A DNA stretch of 64,000 nt, from contig WBMV01006632.1 of the NCBI GenBank assembly GCA_013396655.1, positions 1,001,806 to 1,065,805 on the forward strand. The letters are read 5' to 3'. Below are positions 12,604 to 26,700 of this stretch, in pieces (positions within the stretch are counted from its first letter, which is position 1; each line of letters begins with the position of its first letter). Origin of the DNA: Campylorhamphus procurvoides. Taxonomy: Eukaryota > Chordata > Aves > Passeriformes > Dendrocolaptidae. The position numbers were made by a program, and so were the translations under genes. The notes beneath the pieces were generated by a model. The model searched no databases. It saw only the letters and a list, made by a program, of their open reading frames with translations, and was not told the DNA's origin.

Positions 12604-15600
12604 AGAACAGTGTTTCTGTAAGATTCACTTGTATGTCAAACAGAAGTAATACAAGAGAGCGACCAAGGCACACTTCAAACCAAGCAGGTTACTTTCTTGA
12701 AATAAGAAAGACCTTGGGACAAATCAGTGTTCTCAGTTATTCAAAACAAGGAAAGAAATCAGCATATTTTACATCCTATCAAAGTCTACTAACTACGTGG
12801 CTACCATAGTTACTATTCTGATGTGAATGGCATTTAAAACTGAAAGATTCACTTTTCATTCTGGCACGGGACTCATTTGAAAATTTCTAATAGTTCAAAG
12901 GGATGGAAAAAATACACTTTGCTCATTTCAGTTCCACACCAATTTTTACTCCACTGTGTGCCTTGGAGGCATAATTGAACATCTAACCCTTTTGATCCAT
13001 CTGGTAGAATATATACACAGAGCAGGAGTAATTTTGAAGTGGTTTTGACTTACTGCAATTTACACATTCATATAGCTTTTTGCTATCTGCTTAACATGGC
13101 ACACCCTTACCCAGTCCCTTGGCACACTAATTAAACCAGCTCTAGGTTGCCCTAGAATTTTTTACCCTTAGCTTATGAAGGATAAATGAAGAGATGAACT
13201 ATCAGATGAACAGGGAATTCAGTGAGTTTACATGCCTGGCAAATTAGTTAAACTTATACTACCGCTAAAATTATTTCATCTCAAAGCTGCAGTTACCTTA
13301 AATTTACATAAAACTTGATTCCTGAAGGTGGCAGCATCCTGACCAAACCTATATACAGACTTCAATACATGCAAAACCCTAGAATATGACCATGCAATTA
13401 TAAGTGTTAATTTTACAGTAATGCCACAAATGACCTTTTAACATATATAACTGGGAGTATGCTCTGTGTTAGCAGTTGGATCAAGTATTTCCCACTGAGT
13501 ATTTCCATTTTTTTCTCTTGAGCTGTAAAAGTTAGGAAGAAACTTTTTCCCTTAAATGCCTTTTAGAATTTCATACTACTGGTCTTCATGAACTACTGTG
13601 AGCATTACATACAAGAAATGGTCAATTTTGAACATTTCTGTTTGATTCTTTGTTTCACAAAGGGCGTTTTACATAACACAGACATGACACTTAAGCCCTC
13701 TTCATAGTGAAATGAACACTGTAGGGACTTCTTACTTTTCTACAAGTTTTTTGTTTGGTTTTGTTTTGGGGTTTTTTTCAGCACTTTATAGTTACTAGCT
13801 ATGCCTGTGTAGACTGGCTGGCTAAAAAAACAGGAGGGTGTAAGGGTTTCACCCACCCATATTCCTATGTATGCAGAGGCATGAATCACCCCTTTTTACA
13901 TAAACAATTTTTTTTAACCGCTCTTGATAACGAACACTTGAGATCATACAAAAATCAGGGGGAAAAGTTCCATTAAGCCTGAAGGTCACGGGATAAACCT
14001 TTTCTTTGATTAGACTCAAATTAGAAAGAGTTACAGGTTGCTGTTTAAAGTCTTTGGGACAGCCAGAAGGAATTTCACTCTGTCCCCAGGGGAACACAAG
14101 CTCTATTTCACCCCCATCTACTCAGTGAAAACAGGCTTTTCAGAGAGGGCAAGTCCAGCCTCTCACACTTGGGTAAGCAGGACAAACCACCCCATGCAGG
14201 TGGCATTGCTATGGCAAGGTAAAGCAATATGTAGGCACATTCCCCCGTGCTTCTTCCTGGAAGAATTTACATCATTCCTTAGTAATGGCTACACCTAAAT
14301 GTTGCAAACTAGCCTTTAGTTCTTTATTAGCCATTTTCTGATATGCAGAGAATATTTTCCAGTCTGACAGGACTGTCTCCCTGCTATAGCACAGGCCTCT
14401 GGTTGTCAGGTTCCTGGAGCAGAAATCTTCAGACCGGTGTTCTGCATTTGGGTTTCATTCAGCTGGAGAGAGTGGCCTGGCTTCCCTGCACTTCTCCCAG
14501 TGTGCTGCTCTCTGAGGGGCACCTAGCAGGTATCCAGCACCAAAAACACATACTATTTAATTAGGAAAAAAGCATTTAGGAGGAAATATGCCTTAAAACT
14601 GTTGAAATAGCTTGAATAATGCTTAGCTTACCTGCTCGCACATGTTTTTTTTCCACCTTGAAATCCTTTAGAGGGTTTGTCTCTGTCTTGCTCAGTCTGA
14701 CATCTCTCAGTGATGAGGTGGGTAAAATGCCTTTTCTCTCACGTCAGAACTGAGATTCACTGCATTTTCAGATCCTCCTGTCTTCTAACACTTCTCAAAC
14801 CCAGCCAAACTAGTCTAAGCTAGTCCCACAGGGCAATGCTTCAAAGTTTTTTTTCTGCTTAATTTTAGTATTGTAATTTACCCTCATTTTTAGTTCCTAC
14901 AGCAAACATTCCCTGTGTTAACAGATAATCTGGGAAGACTTTAACTAACAGCTCTTAAAAAATATGTAAATAACCTCAGTAAAGTCAGGATAGTTGCTAC
15001 TGAGTGTGCTGTGCTCCTATAACATCTGCAATATTAGCACAAATAAAAAGACACTGGTAGTGACAGCACGTTATTTGTGCTGGGAAGTTCCTGATGCAGC
15101 TTCTTTAGGATTTCAGTCTGAAAATATTTTATCAGTTCTCTCTGGCAAAAAAGCAGCTGTCAGAGATCAACTGTATTTTCTCTGGCCCCAACTCTGCCAA
15201 GGCAGAATTAGCTCATCTCTGGTGTGGTTGTGTGACCATCCGTACCATAGCTGTGGTTTTGTTTTCACCTGAGCCACTTCGCCCTCCAGACTTGCTTGAA
15301 GACTGAGATGTGAAGACAAGGAAGATGCCTGTACTTGATGATCTAACACATTTAAACAGATATTTTCAATTTGTAAATATTTCCTTTTATTAATCTAAAA
15401 CAACCAAACTGTACTGCAAAGGTATTTTTGTGTTCTAAACCATATTTGTTGTTCTGCTTTTATGAACTTTACTCATAGAAAAGCTCCATATGAAGAGCTT
15501 CAATTGTATCTGAATCTACAGCTATTAAATAGATATTAGACTTTCATGGGAACCAAGAGCTCCAGAAAATGGTTTTTAAATCAGAGTGACTTGGCTTGGG

Positions 15601-18600
15601 AGTTTACATTGGCTCCCATCCAAGCAGAAATATCCAAAAGAGCAAATTACACCTCCACACCCAGTTAGAAAGTCTGCAGGTATTAAGTTGTTTGTTAAGT
15701 AGAGTCATTGCGTTAGTAATTTTAGCTGTGTTTGTTCTTTGTGGAAGGCAACAGGCTCTTCCAGATAGTTTCAAAACACGACAGGGCAAAACTTGATCTT
15801 ATTAAAACTAAGTTTCTACATGAACTGTTGTTTCTCGCTTCACAGGTTTCCTTCCTCTTCTCAGCCAAAATTATTGCTAGTGTACCTTTCTCTGTGAAAT
15901 ATTTTCTCATCTACATTTATTTCAGAAATTAACTTAAAAGTATTTTCTTTAGGGAGAACAAGCAAAATCACAATGTTTGCAGCAAACTCCTTTACCTGTT
16001 TTCTTAGTCTTGTTATTTTATATTTCTCCCAACTGAAATAAAAACTGTATCTCTCTCTTGCAGAAAAGTTCTGTTCCCCTCTTTAATTTTTTACATTTAA
16101 AATGACAAAGTCAGTAAATCAGATAAATACTTCTTAAGCTTAAATACTTCTGAATAGAATGCATCAGGGCTACTTAAAGCAGTAGGTGATCAATGAACAC
16201 CTTATTAGAGAAATCTGGTTAGATTTTTTTTTAATAGATTTCTCTTCAGAAAGCAAGGATGACTAAATTATTACAGTAATAACAACTTGTTTCACTTGGC
16301 TCTTTGCTGTTGTACTAGGAAAATTCTCTTGGAACTCCAGAGTGAAAAAAGCTGTCATCTTTCCTCTATAACAGCAATGAATCTTCCCAGCTAGTTTCAG
16401 GGAGGGGAAAGACTAACTCAGAGGTGTAACTGAAGGTAGAGTTGAGTTCAAAGACTGATATACATGTAACCAACAAGCCCAACTTGTTTGTCTGGCTCCA
16501 TGGGACTCCTTGTATGAGGAGGAATAGCAGGATTGTGTTTTGTAGAGGGAAACAGTCCTTTAGCTCTTACCATATGAAACTACAATGCAACCCAAAGGAA
16601 GTCTGCTGTGCAGTGCCTAGTGAAGATAACCTTCCTAACAGAGGGCTCCAGTGCAATGCCGTGTCCTCAGTCATCCATATGTCTTCAGGGTGTCTACAGA
16701 CTACTGACATAACCTTATGAGACATGTAGCTGTGGCAACTAGACATGCAGGAATTGCAGGCACAACTCTTTCAAACTTCCTTTGCCTTGCATACCACTGC
16801 AAAATTGCTGTGCGGAATCCTTTCCTCTCACCAAGGAGCTCGGCTGTCCCTCAGGCTCAGTTCCTACTGCTGACACTGGCTAGGGCAGTTTGAATTATGC
16901 CAGCTCTTGAGAGTGATTCATCCTTCCCTTGTCCATGTCTCAAAGCATGCTCAAAATCAGCATATTTCGACTCACATAGGGTTTCTAAACCAAAAAATAT
17001 TCAGCTGCCGTTGCTGTGGATCTTATGGTTAATTTCTAAGTTTAGGAGGCATGAATGCCTCCTTGTTGGTTGAATTTCTAATCTGCAAATGACAGGATAG
17101 ATTTTCTTTTACCTTCTCATACCTCTGTGAAATTTCTCCTAAATTCACTTGCAGCATACACGCCAGAGCTTGTTTTGCAAGCTATGCAGAAGTGGGCTGG
17201 TAACATAACTAAACAGAGCATAAGCCTTGAGGCTTCTTTTCCAGCCTGTTGTCAAAGCTCTGAAGCTATTGCGTGTTTAAGGCACTGAAGTGACCGTAGA
17301 GCATGAGCCTGATGGAATGTGTGGTATTCACTTATCTCAGGAAGTTTACATGTCCTGCTAGATGAATTAGATCTATAAAGTGATGAAGTGAAATGAAAAA
17401 AGCTGCAAAAGAGTAAGAGTATGTGCTGCTTGAAAGCGTGAGTTCTCCAAGCAAAACCTTTGACTGAACATACTTTCAGTTGAAACATGATGTTTCAGAT
17501 GAACAATTGATCTTGTACCTGACCAGGTTGCACCCTGATAGTGCTAAGCTCCAGTGTGATTTTTAACAGCTGCTCTAGGAAATGACAGTATTTTCCACTT
17601 AATGGATAGTGTTAGCTCTGAAGCTGAATTGTGACTAGATTCCTGACCCTGTGTCACAAAAGGAATGAGCCACAAGTACACCTTAACCACAGAATCATCT
17701 TTCTCTCTTTTTACGAGTCAGCTTTAGCTCTGTGTTTAAATGTTCATAAAATTCTGCAGATGACCAGGCAATCAATTTGCAGCTTATATGGTATGTAAAC
17801 AGCCTATATTGCAAACTACTTAGGAGTTAAGAGCAGGTTATTAATGTATGTATTTGCTTTGAATTTAGCTAAAATGGCAATCAGATGCTGCAAGGTCACT
17901 GCAAAAGCTGCTGAAGGATTTGTTTAAACATCCAAAAGACAAGGTTTAGAATTAGATCTGCTATGCAGCTCTCTTAAGTCATACAACATTGTTTCTCTCA
18001 TCATACCATGCAGAATAACCTCTATAAGTGGAGAAAGATCTGTACAGTGTATTTCTTTAGAGGGATGGAAAGCTAATTCCCTGTAAGGTTTCAGCTGATG
18101 CTCTGACTTGCTAAATGTCATCACCCTGTTCTCCCTCTGTAGTCACTGGGAGGAGATAAGTATCTCCAGCAAGTAATTGAAATCCTGGACGCTCTGATTC
18201 AGCTTCTACAGGTGACTTCCTCTTCAGTGGCTGCACAGGGAGATGATGCTCCTATTTGATTTACCCAAGTTATGTGTACAAAGTTAAATGAACTCAAGAT
18301 TCCTTCAGACTAGCTAGGGGAATTCCAATGTTTTCTCCCATCTTTGTTTCCTTTTTTTGTCCTGGAAAGCAAGTTACACAGAGTTTGTATTTAAAATATG
18401 TGTATTCCCTTCTGCGTGTGAGAAAGGCATATATAGCCTGAGAACAATATCCTTTTCTCACAGAAATAATGTGGTTTGTTTTTCTTATTGTTATCCACAA
18501 CTGCACCAAGACTTTACCCCAAAGATTTTAGGAGTGGTTTGGGACCACTCAACTCCTTTCCCCTTAAGCCATAAATGCTACACTCTTACAGAAGAAATTT

Positions 18601-20640
18601 TCAGTTAAATGATAGATTCAGTTTAGTGGGTGGAAGGAGACATATAAGCCGCTTCTCCTCCTTGGATATGCATATTGCCTTTCCGGTTATTTCTTTCTGG
18701 GAGAAGGAATCTCTCTGAGGGATCGCTTTTAAAGTGAACGATTGCACAATGGAAGGAGAAGAGTGAGCAAAGCAGACTGTGGCCTGGTGTGCACGGGATT
18801 TATGGTGGGTAAAATGGGAATAGCACAGTAGTGTTCAACATCCCCTCATTAATCACTGTTGCAATGACAGCCAGTTACAAGGAGTTTTTTACTGACTTGC
18901 CCACTTCTTTGGCTTCTCTCCTCTCAAAGTCTGTTGTTGGTGGGATGCATTATGTATTTACAACTAATAGCATATTTTAGACACAAAGAGCAGGAGAACA
19001 GGGAGCTCTTGATTAAAAGATGGAGACTGCTTTTGTAAATAGAGACTGAGGAAAACATCTTGTAGTTCATGACTTCTAGAAGGAACACTGAGTTGTGCCT
19101 GTTGCTGGTGTTATCACTTGTGACTGGGAGCAGAGAGATCCACAGGTATTTTCATGGGCCACAGTTATGCACAGGAGCAGAAAATTTTGGCATTAGAGTA
19201 CTCTTTAACTTCAGTAAACTAAGCAAGACTCCAAATATGGAATCCATATACTAGAGAAATACAAGTTTTAAACGTGGTGCAAATTTTTCAGATGGAAGCA
19301 AAATGACTATTACACAAATAACCAGGGGAAGCGATGGAATCTCCAGCATACAAAGGCTTTAAGTCAGGACCAGGTATATTCTGAATTATGTACTCTGTTT
19401 CTAATGCACGACAAATAAAATTATTGTAATGGTCCCCTCTAGCCTTAAAACATATGAACTGCTTCCTCTGGTGCAGCAACCTAACACAGCAGGGTGAGGG
19501 GAGAGCGAGTTTATTGCAACAACCCCTGCTCTTAAAACCACACCCCAAAGGAAAGGTGCTTGAGAGGAAATTGATGTGGTAGGTTAATGAAAGACAACAG
19601 TGACCAACACAGAGAGGATTCACACATACTGCTCTCTGTACAAGCACCATTTGCACTAGCTGGGGCAGGAGGAGCAGGAGAAGCATCTGGGAAATCACAG
19701 TGCAACCAGGATTCAGGAATGTTTTTCCATTGGTGCTGGTTGTCCAAGTCTCTAGTGTTGCTTCCTGTGTCTATGCACAGAAACTATCCAGGTGCCACCT
19801 TTCATAAAAGTAGTACCTTTATTCCCCAGGAAAGAGCATCAAGTGCAAACTCAGCTCACAGCAGCCACCACTAATTACTTACTTGTAATTTCTTCAAACT
19901 TCTCTGGATAGCTTCCTCCTATTCAAAACCTGGTTGAACCTGCACTGTATATCTTTTTGAGATAAGGAGTAAAATCTGAAGTGATTTAGAAAAATTTGAA
20001 GGTTTTGATGACATTTCCTCAAATCATTTCCACATGACAGTAAAATGTTAATTTTTTTCCCAAAAATGAGAAACTCTGAGATTGTAGCAAGGGGTATTAT
20101 ATACATCACCTATTATTTTCCATCCATTTCTAGTGATCAACAGCAAGGAACAGCAGAAATAATGCCTGTAGTGGGAGCTGGGTTTGGTAAGGTTTGTTTT
20201 TGAAGTACTGGCTTTTTATTCATAAATCGTGATTGAGGTTTAACAGGATTCTTAGAAAAACTGTTCCCAACTCCTAATCTATGGATTTGGTGTAAGTGGA
20301 AAGAGCTGTTTACTAAAGCAAATGACAGTCTGCTTTTTGTTTTCTTAGCAATTTCCATACCAGACTACCAACTGTGTCACTGCCTTTCTCAGCAGTTTTA
20401 TAAATCCAGTTGCACCAGTAGAGTGAGGTTGATTTACCACTCTTCTTTCAGCCTTTTTTGACAGCTGTTAAGAAAATAGTATTAAGTTATTTTAGAAGAT
20501 CATGTATTTTACACAGAGGGGAACCAAAAGCATTCATAATATACAAAGTTCTCCTACAAGCTTATTATAGGCACCTAGTCCCATTATCCAAAATATTCAT
20601 CATTCTTTTATTCTGATAGGGTTTGTTGTGGTTTTTAGAT
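12604..20640. other. Intergenic, 8 kb; no gene seen
   Basis: No frame over 136 codons. The longest (19288-19698, reverse) and those near 14050-14560 and 16440-16720 lie in slightly GC-richer patches but show no domain or conserved motif. No RNA gene recognised. Confidence 0.65.
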
Positions 20641-20656
20641 TCTTTATATTTCGGGT

Positions 20657-20678
20657 GGGGGGGGGGGGGGGGGGGGGG
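20657..20678. repeat. Run of 22 G
   Basis: A homopolymer of 22 G preceded by GGGT and followed by TTGTTGG. It could form a G-quadruplex; the exact length in the assembly may be wrong. Confidence 0.95.
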
Positions 20679-20800
20679 TTGTTGGTTTTTTTAACTTTGA
20701 AATAGTTGAGCAATTGGGAGGGATAAAAAAAAAAAAAAAACATAGTTCTTTTAAAGAGAGATTCTACTGCATATACCACAGAAATATTTTCTTATTTCCA

Positions 20801-20869
20801 GGGCCAGGACTTGGACTCAATAAGCCTTGTGGATCCCTGCCAACTCAGGTTGCTGTTATTCTATGACTT
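20801..20869 (+). mobile_element. CR1 3'-end fragment
   Basis: About 70 bp resembling the last part of CR1 (GGACTTGGACTC... CCTTGTGGATCCCTGCCAACTC... TTCTATGACTT). It lies about 140 bp before the long CR1 copy in the same orientation, so there may have been two separate insertions. Confidence 0.7.
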
Positions 20870-20999
20870 CCTATTGCTATTACTATTATTTATACCATTG
20901 CTACTAATATAAAACAACTATACAACACTGTGATTTTTATGAACATGATTAAACTCAAATTCTCTTTCCCAAAGAACAAAAAAGAAGAGTTAGAGACAT

Positions 21000-23711
21000 G
21001 CACATGCCTGGAGGCTATGAACTTACTTGCATCTCAGAGACAGAGGTGAGAGAGCTTCAGTGACTGGAATGCTGGAATGCAAGGATCCAGGCTCTTTAGG
21101 AAGGAGAGATAGGGGAGTCAAGGAGGCAGTGTGGCCCTCTAAGACAACCCCCAGCTGGAGTGTATGGAGATCTGCCTGGGAACAGATGAGAGGCTGAATG
21201 AGAGCTGATGGTTCAGGATTAAAAGGAGGGCATGGACAAGTCACTTTATAGTGCGTGTCTTTTACAGACCACTGGGCCAGGAAGACTGAAAAGATTAGGC
21301 CCTCTTCAGAGAGATAGGAGCAGCCTCATGTTCACAAGCCCTGGTCCTCATAGGTGCACTTCAGACACCAGGATATCTGTTGGAGGGACAACACAGCCAT
21401 CCAGGACGTTTCTGATATGCACTGATGGTAACTTCCTTCTCTAAGTGACAGAGGAGCCAATGAGGAGAGCTGCTATGCTGGACCTTGTAGGGGCTGGTGG
21501 GGAATGTGAGGCTCTGGGGCAGGCTTGGCTGCAGTGACCAAGAAATGGTGTCATTTGAAATCTTTGAGGCAGTGAGGAGGGTGCACAGCAAGCTCACTAC
21601 CCTGGACTTCAGGCCTTTTCAGTCATGTGCTTGGTAGGGCACCAGGGAATAAATCCCTGAATTGAAAAGAGCCTCAGAAAAAATGGTTTATGTCCAAGGA
21701 TCACCTCCCCCAAGCTCAAGAGCAATGCATTCCAGTGAAGAGGAAATCAAGCAAAAACACCAGGAGGTCTGTGTAGATGAATAAGGAGTTCCTGGACAAA
21801 CTCAAACACAAAAAGGAAGCCTGCAGAGGGTAGACAGAAGGACAGGTAGACTAGGACGAACACAGAGAAATTATTCCAGCAGTCAGGGATCACGTTAGGA
21901 AAGCTAAGGCTCTGAGAGAATTAAATCTGGCCAGGGACATAAAGAGCAACAAGAGAAGTTTCTATAGGTAAGTCAGCAATACAAGAAAGACTAGGAAAAA
22001 CGTGGGTCCTCTCCAGAAGGAAATGGGAGATCTGGTTACCTGACATATGAAGAAGGCAGAAGTACTCAAGGATTTTTTGCCTCAGTCTTCATCAGCAAGT
22101 GTTTCATCTGCACCACCCAAGTCACAGAAGGCAAAGGCAAGAACTGAATGAAGAACTGCCAGCTGTAGGAGATCAAGCACAAGAACAACTAAGGAACCTG
22201 AGAGTGCACAAATCCATGGGACTTGAGGTGCATCTGCGAGTCCTAAGGGAACTGAACAAGGAAGTGATTAAGCCATTATCACTTAAGCTCATATCATGTT
22301 TGAGAGGCTCGGGCAGTCTAGTGAAGTTCCCACTGATGGGTAAAGGGAAACAAGGGAAACAAAAAAGACCCAAAGAACTACAGGTCTGTCTTACCTCAGT
22401 GCCCGGCAAGACCACAGACCCGATGCTCCTGTAAACTATTCTGAGGCAAATGGAAAATAAGAAGATGATTGGTAACAGTCAACATGGCTTCACTAAGGGT
22501 AAACCATATCTGACAAATTTGGTGGCCTTCTGTGATGGGATTACGTTGGTGGATAAGGGAAGAGCAGCTGATGTGATCTACCTGGACTTGTGCAAAGCAT
22601 TCAACAATGTTCTGCATGACACCCTTGTCTTTAAACTGGAGAGACATAGATTAGATGGATGGCCAGTTGGTCAATAACGAATAGGCTGAATGGTCACAAA
22701 TCAAAAAATTCTGGTCAACAGCTTGATGTCTGTGTGGAGATCAGTGATGAATGGCATTACTCAGGAGTGGTACTGAGACCAGCACTGTTTAAAATTCTTG
22801 TCAGCAACATGGACAGTAGGACTGAATGCACCCTCAGCAAGTTTGCTGATGACACCAGACTGTGTAGTCTGGTGTACACTGGAGAAAAGGGATGCCACTC
22901 AGAAGGACTATGACAGGCTTGAGACGTGGTTCTGTGGAAACCTCACCATGTGAAACAAAGCAAGTGCAAGGTCCTGCACCATGGGTCCAGGCAAGCACAA
23001 ACACAGTCAGGGCAGAGAATGAATTGAAAGCAGCCCTGAAGAGGAGGACTTAGGACCGTTAATTGATGAGAAATTCAACATGAGCCGGCATTGTGCACTT
23101 GCAGCCCAGAAATCTAACCACAACATAGACTGCATCAAAAGAAGCATGGCCAGCAGGTCAAAGGAAACAATTCTGCCTCTCTGTTCCACTCTTGTGAGAA
23201 CTCATTTGGAGTACTGCACACAGCTCTGGGGCCCTCAACGTGAGAAGGACACGGACCTGTTGGAGCAAGTCCAGAGGAGGCCACAAAGGCGATCAGAGGG
23301 GTGGAGCACGTCTCCTGTGAAGACAGGCTGAGAGAATTGGGGTTGTTCTTCCTGGAGAAGAGAAGGGTCCAAGGGACATCTTATAGCAGCCTTCCAGTAC
23401 CTAAAGGAGACCCGCAAAAAAGATGAAGAGGGACTTTTTCTGGGGACATATAGGGATAGGACAAAGGGGAATGGCTTTAAAATAAAGAGGTCAGGTTTAG
23501 ATTTTCTATATAAGATATTCTTTACTGTGAGAGTGGAGAGGCATTGGAACAGGCTGCCCAGAGAGGTTGTGCCTGTCCCATCCTTAGAAGTGTACAATGC
23601 CACGTTGGATGAGGCTTTGAGCAACCTGGTCTCATGGAAGGTTCCCTACCCATGGCAAAGAGGAACTAGATAATCTGTAAGGTCCCTTTCAATTCAAACC
23701 ATTCTGTGATA
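21000..23711 (+). mobile_element. CR1 LINE, 5'-truncated and decayed, about 2.7 kb
   Basis: The + strand matches CR1 ORF2 in pieces: the end of the endonuclease region (from about 21030), then reverse transcriptase with [20 protein letters not shown] (about 22465-22525), [16 protein letters not shown] and CTLSKFADDTRL, and the C-terminal part with CALAAQKSN and [16 protein letters not shown] (23080-23250). The element ends with a CR1-type 3' tail (AAACCATTCTGTGAT). The frame is broken by shifts and stops, the polymerase centre appears damaged around 22680-22800, and the first part of the element is missing. It cannot encode a working protein. Confidence 0.93.
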
Positions 23712-23724
23712 AGAGGCTTGCAAT

Positions 23725-23764
23725 TAATTAACAAAACAAAAAACCAACCAAACAAACAAAAAAT
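23725..23764. repeat. AAAC/AACC simple repeat after the CR1 copy
   Basis: AACAAAACAAAAAACCAACC followed by AAACAAAC, starting about 15 bp beyond the end of the long CR1 element. Confidence 0.8.
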
Positions 23765-26700
23765 ATAGACACAGTCCAATCATAGTCCAAAGGTGAGAGG
23801 ACAAAAAGGATATCTACATTTAGCAAAGCGGCATATCCTTCCCTAACACACAGAATCCTGTGCACTGCTTCCTGGAGCTGTGCTCACCCAGTCAGCTTGA
23901 AGCCAGTGCTTTGCTGAAGTACACTCGGGTTTCATACACCTTTCTAAAACTCATTTGGCATTTGGCAGACCTGCACTACTCAGATACATGACTAAATCAG
24001 TGGATGAAGCATCCTGCCATGCTGGACTTCAGCTTATCACTTTGGAAGTGGGGTACAGAAACTGTTTATCAGTTTCCCGAGTGACTGACTATTTTCTTAG
24101 GTGTGTGCCAGTACTCAGTGCACTATAAAGCCACACCTCTCCATTTTCACCACTCTCATTCCCTGTCTAATTATATGTGCACTGTCATACTCTTGAGAAA
24201 CCAACTAGAATACTTGCTAATATCATGACAACTCTTCCTTTTTGTCTCTCTTTTTCTTTAGTTCAGTTGTTGAGGCATCAGCTTTATATCTAGCGGTGAC
24301 TGAGACATTTTTAATGTTTAATCTTTGCTTCTTCTGACAACATCCTTTATGCATTACAGTCATAAAGGCATAAACTCTTGGTAATGATTTCTTTTTTATG
24401 GAATGGAACACCAGTGTGAAATCCAGTATTTGAAGATTTATCTTTGTTCTTAACACCTGTTTTGTTTTGTTTTGTTGGCTTCACCTTCTCACCCTTTGTC
24501 TAAAAGAAACCCAAATGGTTTAAAAGTATCTTAGAAGCTCAATGATGGCAATCTCTAGGTCAGTGGCATGTGTTTTTTTCCTACATTTGCTTCAAGAGGC
24601 AGCTGTCTCTCAAGTCAAAGTTCAGTATATCCCTAGCTGAGAAACAGATGCAGAGGGTAGGCAAGGAGGGGATGACTGTGAATTCAGCAAAATGGAAGAC
24701 AATGTCACCTGATGTTGCCTAAATATCTCAACATCTTTTGGCAGATGAAAGGTGTTTATACATTCCCACCATATTAATTAATTTTTGTATGTGTGTTCAA
24801 GCACTTTGTTGTATTTCATGCATGTATTAGATATTTCAAATGATCAGATGCAGCACCTGGAATAACTTGTGCATCTTCCATAGCAGCAAGGGAGCTCTCC
24901 TGAGAGATGATACAAGAAAAGAAAGCTGAGGAAAGAGGGGAGCATTGTAGAGGTCTGGAGAATGAAGATTCCCCCCTCCGCAGGTACTAGGGAAGGATCT
25001 ACCACAGTGACAAGGTCTGCCCTGAGGGAGGCCCCTGTGATACCACCTGAGGTGCCATGGGCCTCAGCACCAGTCCCTGTAAGTACGTGCTTCCACTGGG
25101 ACTGTGTAGCAGGCATCAATGAAAAAGCGTTACATTTAGATTTGTATGGCTCAGGTCTGAAACCAAATGCCAGAATGCCATGCAAACAAAATTGGAAAAA
25201 AATATACATATATGCTGGTCTAAAAGTCTCTTCTAAAGGTAATTTTCCTGCATAAACCAACAGAAGGAGGGAAATAACCAAAAAATTAAAAACAAACAAA
25301 ACTCTACAAGAATAGTCAACATGTATAATACCTATTTCCCTAGATTTTCTGATATACCTAGAATGCTTCTTCGAGTGTTTTTAACCAAGCATGACCTAAA
25401 AATTGTCATGTGTCCTTTAGATATCACACACAGGATGAGTGAGCACCTGCCATCAGTGTTTGCAGTCCCACTGGCTCCCCCCATGCTCAGAGGCAGCATT
25501 GTCATCACCATGCACGTTGGGAGCTGCAGGTGCTTTGGGGTTGGTGTCTGTGAAAACTGAGACAAGACAACAGAGAGCAGGGAGTTTTCATAGGTGTAGT
25601 AAAAGATGCATTAATTAAATTGGGGAGCAGTAGGATCTGAAACTTTGCAGAGGGACAATGTCTTTCATCTGTATTATGGTGACAAAATGAGAAAATTAGT
25701 CTCTTGAGAGTCAAGAAACATAAATGGGTTGATTTTGTGGACAAAATGCAGGACTGTAACAAATACACACAATTAATGGAAATGAATAGACCAATATTTT
25801 TGTAAGAAGTATTTTAAAAGGGAAGCTTCAATAAATGCCAAACTGGATATTTGCTTGCATAGAATCTCAGTTATACATATAATTTCAGTAATTGCTTCCT
25901 TCTAATTAGACTTGTAATAGGTACCCAGCCCAGTCTAGATGTTCTTCAGCAACTTGTCTGAGATGTCCATGGGCCAGATTGCAACAGAAGCTGACACAGG
26001 AACAATGGAGTAACACACTGTGACCCTGTCTGTCATCAAGTGACCAGCGCAAGGGTTGGCCACATCTTCAGTTCACACACAGTTTGGAACTGAGGCATGG
26101 ATAAATCCCACCTATTTGACTAAGAGCCTGCCCCGCAAAGCACCAAAGAGGATCATGTTAGAAGTACAGCCACTTCAACTTTCTTAATAGCCAGAAAGAA
26201 CCATTTGAGCTGTCTTGAGCAGGTGACACTCTATTGACTATAGACCAATTTGTGATGCTTACCTTAGGCAAGTGATATGAACCTAGGTTTTCGAGGAATA
26301 TAAAGAAAAGCTGGTCCACAGAGCATAGGAAACCAATAGTAGACACACAGCTTACTAAATGCTGCTCAGTGTCTGGTGATTCCCTTTAGGCTCTGGGGGA
26401 TTGATTTCTTGGACTGAGGGATGTGAGAAATCTCCACCATCTGCTTTTCAGCAGACCATTTCAGGTCTTCTGGTGTTCAAATGCACATGGGTCAGGAGAA
26501 TAAATTAAAAATATGATTCACATAATTTCAGACTCCAAATTCATGGATCTCTATATCAGCCTTCTGTAGATGTAGTTCTTGCTCTATGTGATTACATAAA
26601 TTAGGGAAACCCATTTCACCTACAGAAGCAGACTTCCCCTTATAAGATCTATTACAAGGTTCATCTTTTCCCATGAATTCTGCAATCTCTGGGTCAGTCA

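Noticed and set aside
19288..19874. Overlapping frames of 136, 71 and 95 codons
   Set aside because: Three frames on both strands in the same place, with no motif or splice context; stop-poor by chance.
22099..22913. Frames resembling reverse transcriptase
   Set aside because: Real homology, but these are broken pieces of one decayed CR1 element, not separate genes.
24844..25299. Reverse-strand frame of 151 codons with a hydrophobic start
   Set aside because: No domain, no conserved motif and no adjacent exon; the overlapping forward frame is equally open.
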